DNA of 7,104 nucleotides from Endomicrobiia bacterium (lineage in GTDB: Bacteria > Elusimicrobiota > Endomicrobiia > Endomicrobiales > Endomicrobiaceae), in contig BNVZ01000063.1 of NCBI GenBank assembly GCA_025998475.1, positions 1 to 7,104 on the forward strand, written 5' to 3'. This document shows positions 5,707 through 7,104 of the stretch, one piece after another; position 1 is the stretch's first letter; each line of letters opens with the position of its first letter. A program made the position numbers and the translations under genes. Under the pieces are notes generated by a model. That model did no database searches. It was given only the letters and a program-made list of their open reading frames with translations, and was not told the DNA's origin.

Positions 5707-6633
5707 TTACTTGAGAAAATGTAATAATATGGCTTTTTGAGCATGAAGTCTGTTTCCCGCCTCCGTAAATATTGAAGTCTCGTATTTATCCATAACATCT
5801 GTCGCTATTTCTTCCCCTCTTATTGCAGGAAGACAATGCAGAACTACGCATTTTGAAGAAGCTTTTTTGAGCAACTCACTATTTACCTGATAAGAAGCAA
5901 AAAGCTTTTTTCTTTTCTTTTCTTCGGCTTCAAAACCCATAGATGTCCACACATCAGTATAAATTACATCGGCATTTTTTGCCGCATTAATATCACTTGT
6001 GATTTTAATCTCAGCGCCTGTTGAAGATGTGTATTCTAAAGCTTTATCTAACACTTCTTTTTTAATAGGATATTCTTTCGGAGATATTATCGTTAAATCA
6101 AGCCCCAAAACGGCAGATATCGCAAGAAGTGAGTTTGAGATGTTATTACTATCTCCAATATAAACAATTTTAATTTTCTTTAAAACCTCAATATTTTTTA
6201 CCTTATGGAGTTCCATAATAGTCATAATATCAGCTAAAATCTGACATGGGTGCTCATGGTCTGTAAGACCATTTATAACAGGAATTGTAGAATAATTTGC
6301 AAATTCCTCTACATCGGTATGTTTAAACGCTCTTACCATAAGACCGTCTAAGTAATGTGACAAGACCAACGATGTATCATGTATGGATTCACCTCTTGAA
6401 CGCTGCATTTTCTCTACATCAAGAAGAATCGGTGTTCCCCCAAGTTGAACCATGGCAACAGCAAAAGAAACCATTGTCCTTGTCGAAGGCTTTTCCAACA
6501 AAAGACCTAAAGTCCTGCCTTTAAAAATATCAAGTCTTCTTTTCTTACTTTTAAGCTCAAACGCCTTATTTAAGATTGTTTTTACTTCAGTTGCCGATAA
6601 ATCGTAAATTGATAACAAATCTTTTTTTGTCAT
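5707..6633 (-). CDS. argF: Ornithine carbamoyltransferase
   Basis: OTCase condenses carbamoyl phosphate with ornithine to citrulline in arginine biosynthesis. It has 308 residues, a normal length. The carbamoyl-phosphate motif is STRTM (50-54) in LEKPSTRTMVSF, followed by QLGG (63-66). Further carbamoyl-phosphate residues are R101 and HPCQ (128-131). The second domain has GDSNNISNSLL (160-170), TDVWTSMG (226-233, the SMG loop that marks OTCase rather than aspartate carbamoyltransferase), HCLPAIRGEEI (266-276) and AGNRLHAQKAILL (292-304). The usual motif is STRTR, so M54 replaces the second arginine, and A58 stands where VSFE is common; the catalytic first Arg (R52) is kept. The Shine-Dalgarno is weak (GCGGG about ten bases before ATG). 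It is a single-gene unit with its own promoter; no other arg gene is adjacent. Whether it is biosynthetic or catabolic cannot be told from one gene; no arginine-deiminase genes are adjacent, which mildly favours biosynthesis. Confidence 0.95.
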   Translation of the reverse strand: MTKKDLLSIYDLSATEVKTILNKAFELKSKKRRLDIFKGRTLGLLLEKPSTRTMVSFAVAMVQLGGTPILLDVEKMQRSRGESIHDTSLVLSHYLDGLMVRAFKHTDVEEFANYSTIPVINGLTDHEHPCQILADIMTIMELHKVKNIEVLKKIKIVYIGDSNNISNSLLAISAVLGLDLTIISPKEYPIKKEVLDKALEYTSSTGAEIKITSDINAAKNADVIYTDVWTSMGFEAEEKKRKKLFASYQVNSELLKKASSKCVVLHCLPAIRGEEIATDVMDKYETSIFTEAGNRLHAQKAILLHFLK

Positions 6634-6654
6634 GATTTTTTACCCGCGTTAAAG

Positions 6655-6666
6655 TTATTTAAATAA
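6655..6666. repeat. 12-bp palindrome in the argF 5' leader
   Basis: TTATTTAAATAA is a perfect palindrome lying just after the predicted argF transcription start, where an operator could sit. It does not contain the TGAAT/ATTCA halves of known ArgR boxes. In AT-rich DNA such palindromes can arise by chance, so an operator role is only a suggestion. Confidence 0.25.
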
Positions 6667-6677
6667 TTTGCATGCTG

Positions 6678-6706
6678 ATTCTACAACAAATAAATGCTCA
6701 AGTCAA
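6678..6706 (-). promoter_or_regulatory. Sigma70-type promoter of argF
   Basis: On the minus strand a -35 TTGACT (6706-6701) and a -10 TAGAAT (6683-6678) are separated by exactly 17 bases. Each hexamer differs from consensus at one position. Transcription would start near 6671, leaving about 38 bases of leader before the argF ATG. An A-rich tract lies further upstream. Confidence 0.78.
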
Positions 6707-6716
6707 CTGGGTGTAG

Positions 6717-6744
6717 AATTTCATCATGACAAACGCATGAAATT
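6717..6744. repeat. Inverted repeat upstream of the argF promoter
   Basis: AATTTCAT (6717-6724) and ATGAAATT (6737-6744) are perfect complements with a 12-base centre, eleven bases upstream of the argF -35. On the plus strand the right arm runs into a stretch of T (6743-6750), giving a weak terminator-like shape, but no plus-strand gene precedes it. Relative to argF it could be an operator or upstream element. The arms do not match a known ArgR box. Confidence 0.4.
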
Positions 6745-6787
6745 TTTTTTGATTTTTGACTACCTATTGGTAGAACTAAATAACAGT

Positions 6788-6862
6788 TCATAGAATTTGC
6801 TCAAGTTTAAAATCAGTTGTCTTAAGAAACTTTTTCAATGCGTTTTGCCTGCTGTTACCCCA
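6788..6862 (-). pseudogene. Short coding-like remnant, family unknown
   Basis: Between two stops on the minus strand a 24-codon frame contains WGNSRQNALKKFLKTTDF and ends KLEQIL. A shift of frame near the end would continue with YELLFSST. It has no start codon or Shine-Dalgarno of its own. It looks like an eroded piece of a gene between the transposase remnant and argF. KKFLKTTDF loosely recalls the N-terminus of carbamoyltransferases, but this is too short to assign. Confidence 0.2.
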
Positions 6863-6880
6863 TTACCCGCTTTTTCCATT

Positions 6881-6900
6881 AGCCCTCCCGCACAACTTTG
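6881..6900. mobile_element. Candidate end of the IS5-type element
   Basis: A G+C-rich stretch, plus-strand GCCCTCCCGCACAACTTTG, lies directly beyond the restored stop of the transposase frame, where the terminal inverted repeat of an insertion sequence would be expected. The matching left end is outside the window, so the repeat pairing and target duplication cannot be checked. Confidence 0.3.
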
Positions 6901-6904
6901 AGTA

Positions 6905-7104
6905 TTAAATTTTAGAATTACAAATACCTGAACCCTGAGTTAAATCGCAGTCCAAAGCGTCTTTTACGGTTTCTATATCTATTCTGTACTATTTTGAACC
7001 TTTTAACAAATACTTTAATGTTTTCTACTATAATCATCTGATAAATCTTTCTATTTAACTCCTTATCTTCTTTTGTCAGCTTTTTAGTGTTTGTTTGATC
7101 TCTT
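6905..7104 (-). pseudogene. IS5-type DDE transposase, C-terminal part, frameshifted
   Basis: A frame open from the window edge (first full codon at 7103) to TAA at 6920-6918 encodes 61 residues, including LTKEDKELNRKIYQ, VENIKVFVKRFK and NRYRNRKRRFGLRFN. The last is the characteristic C-terminal block of IS5-type DDE transposases. V-E-N-I, with a lysine seven residues after the Glu, fits the region of the third catalytic residue, where VEHI is usual; the Arg commonly found four residues before this Glu is Met here. Removing one G from the GGG at 6935-6933 restores a typical ending, N-SGSGICNSKI, with stop at 6907-6905. The gene is therefore frameshifted at its 3' end. The N-terminal part lies outside the window, so the state of the whole element is unknown. 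Confidence 0.8.

Noticed and set aside
6760..6773. CTACC-TATT-GGTAG short hairpin upstream of argF.
   Set aside because: Five base pairs with no T-run and no nearby gene end; too short to support a role.

Overview
This AT-rich bacterial window holds a housekeeping ribosomal-protein/replication operon on the minus strand, flanked by stretches that look decayed. Read in the direction of transcription (high to low coordinates), it begins with the 3' remnant of an IS5-type transposase gene (about 7103-6905). After this come a region of weak coding-like debris, a clear sigma70-type promoter, and argF (ornithine carbamoyltransferase). A 444-base gene-poor stretch follows, with possible pseudogene traces and an 8-C run. 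Near its end is a second strong promoter, with a short leader that opens the operon rpsF - ssb - rpsR - rplI - dnaB - alr - mlaE. The window ends inside a class II tRNA, apparently tRNA-Leu(GAG), whose 3' acceptor strand lies outside.

The operon is compact. rpsF and ssb overlap by 44 bases, and the ssb Shine-Dalgarno sequence lies inside rpsF. dnaB and alr share one base (TAATG). The other internal gaps are 17 to 103 bases. S6, S18 and L9 are ribosome proteins. SSB and DnaB act at the replication fork. Alr makes D-alanine for peptidoglycan, and MlaE is an inner-membrane permease of a phospholipid/ABC transport system, which points to a cell with a Gram-negative type envelope. ArgF, in its own transcription unit, makes citrulline for arginine synthesis.

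Organism: the low G+C content, broken transposase, decayed spacer and imperfect tRNA suggest a lineage undergoing genome erosion, such as a host-associated symbiont. An Endomicrobium-like member of Elusimicrobiota would fit, but this is a guess from general appearance and not a sequence match.

I found no CRISPR array, phage or plasmid module, defence island or clearly new multi-gene system. The most interesting points are the possible S6:S18-type leader before rpsF, the orphan mlaE, the unusual carbamoyl-phosphate motif in ArgF, the odd tRNA, and the debris in the two intergenic regions.
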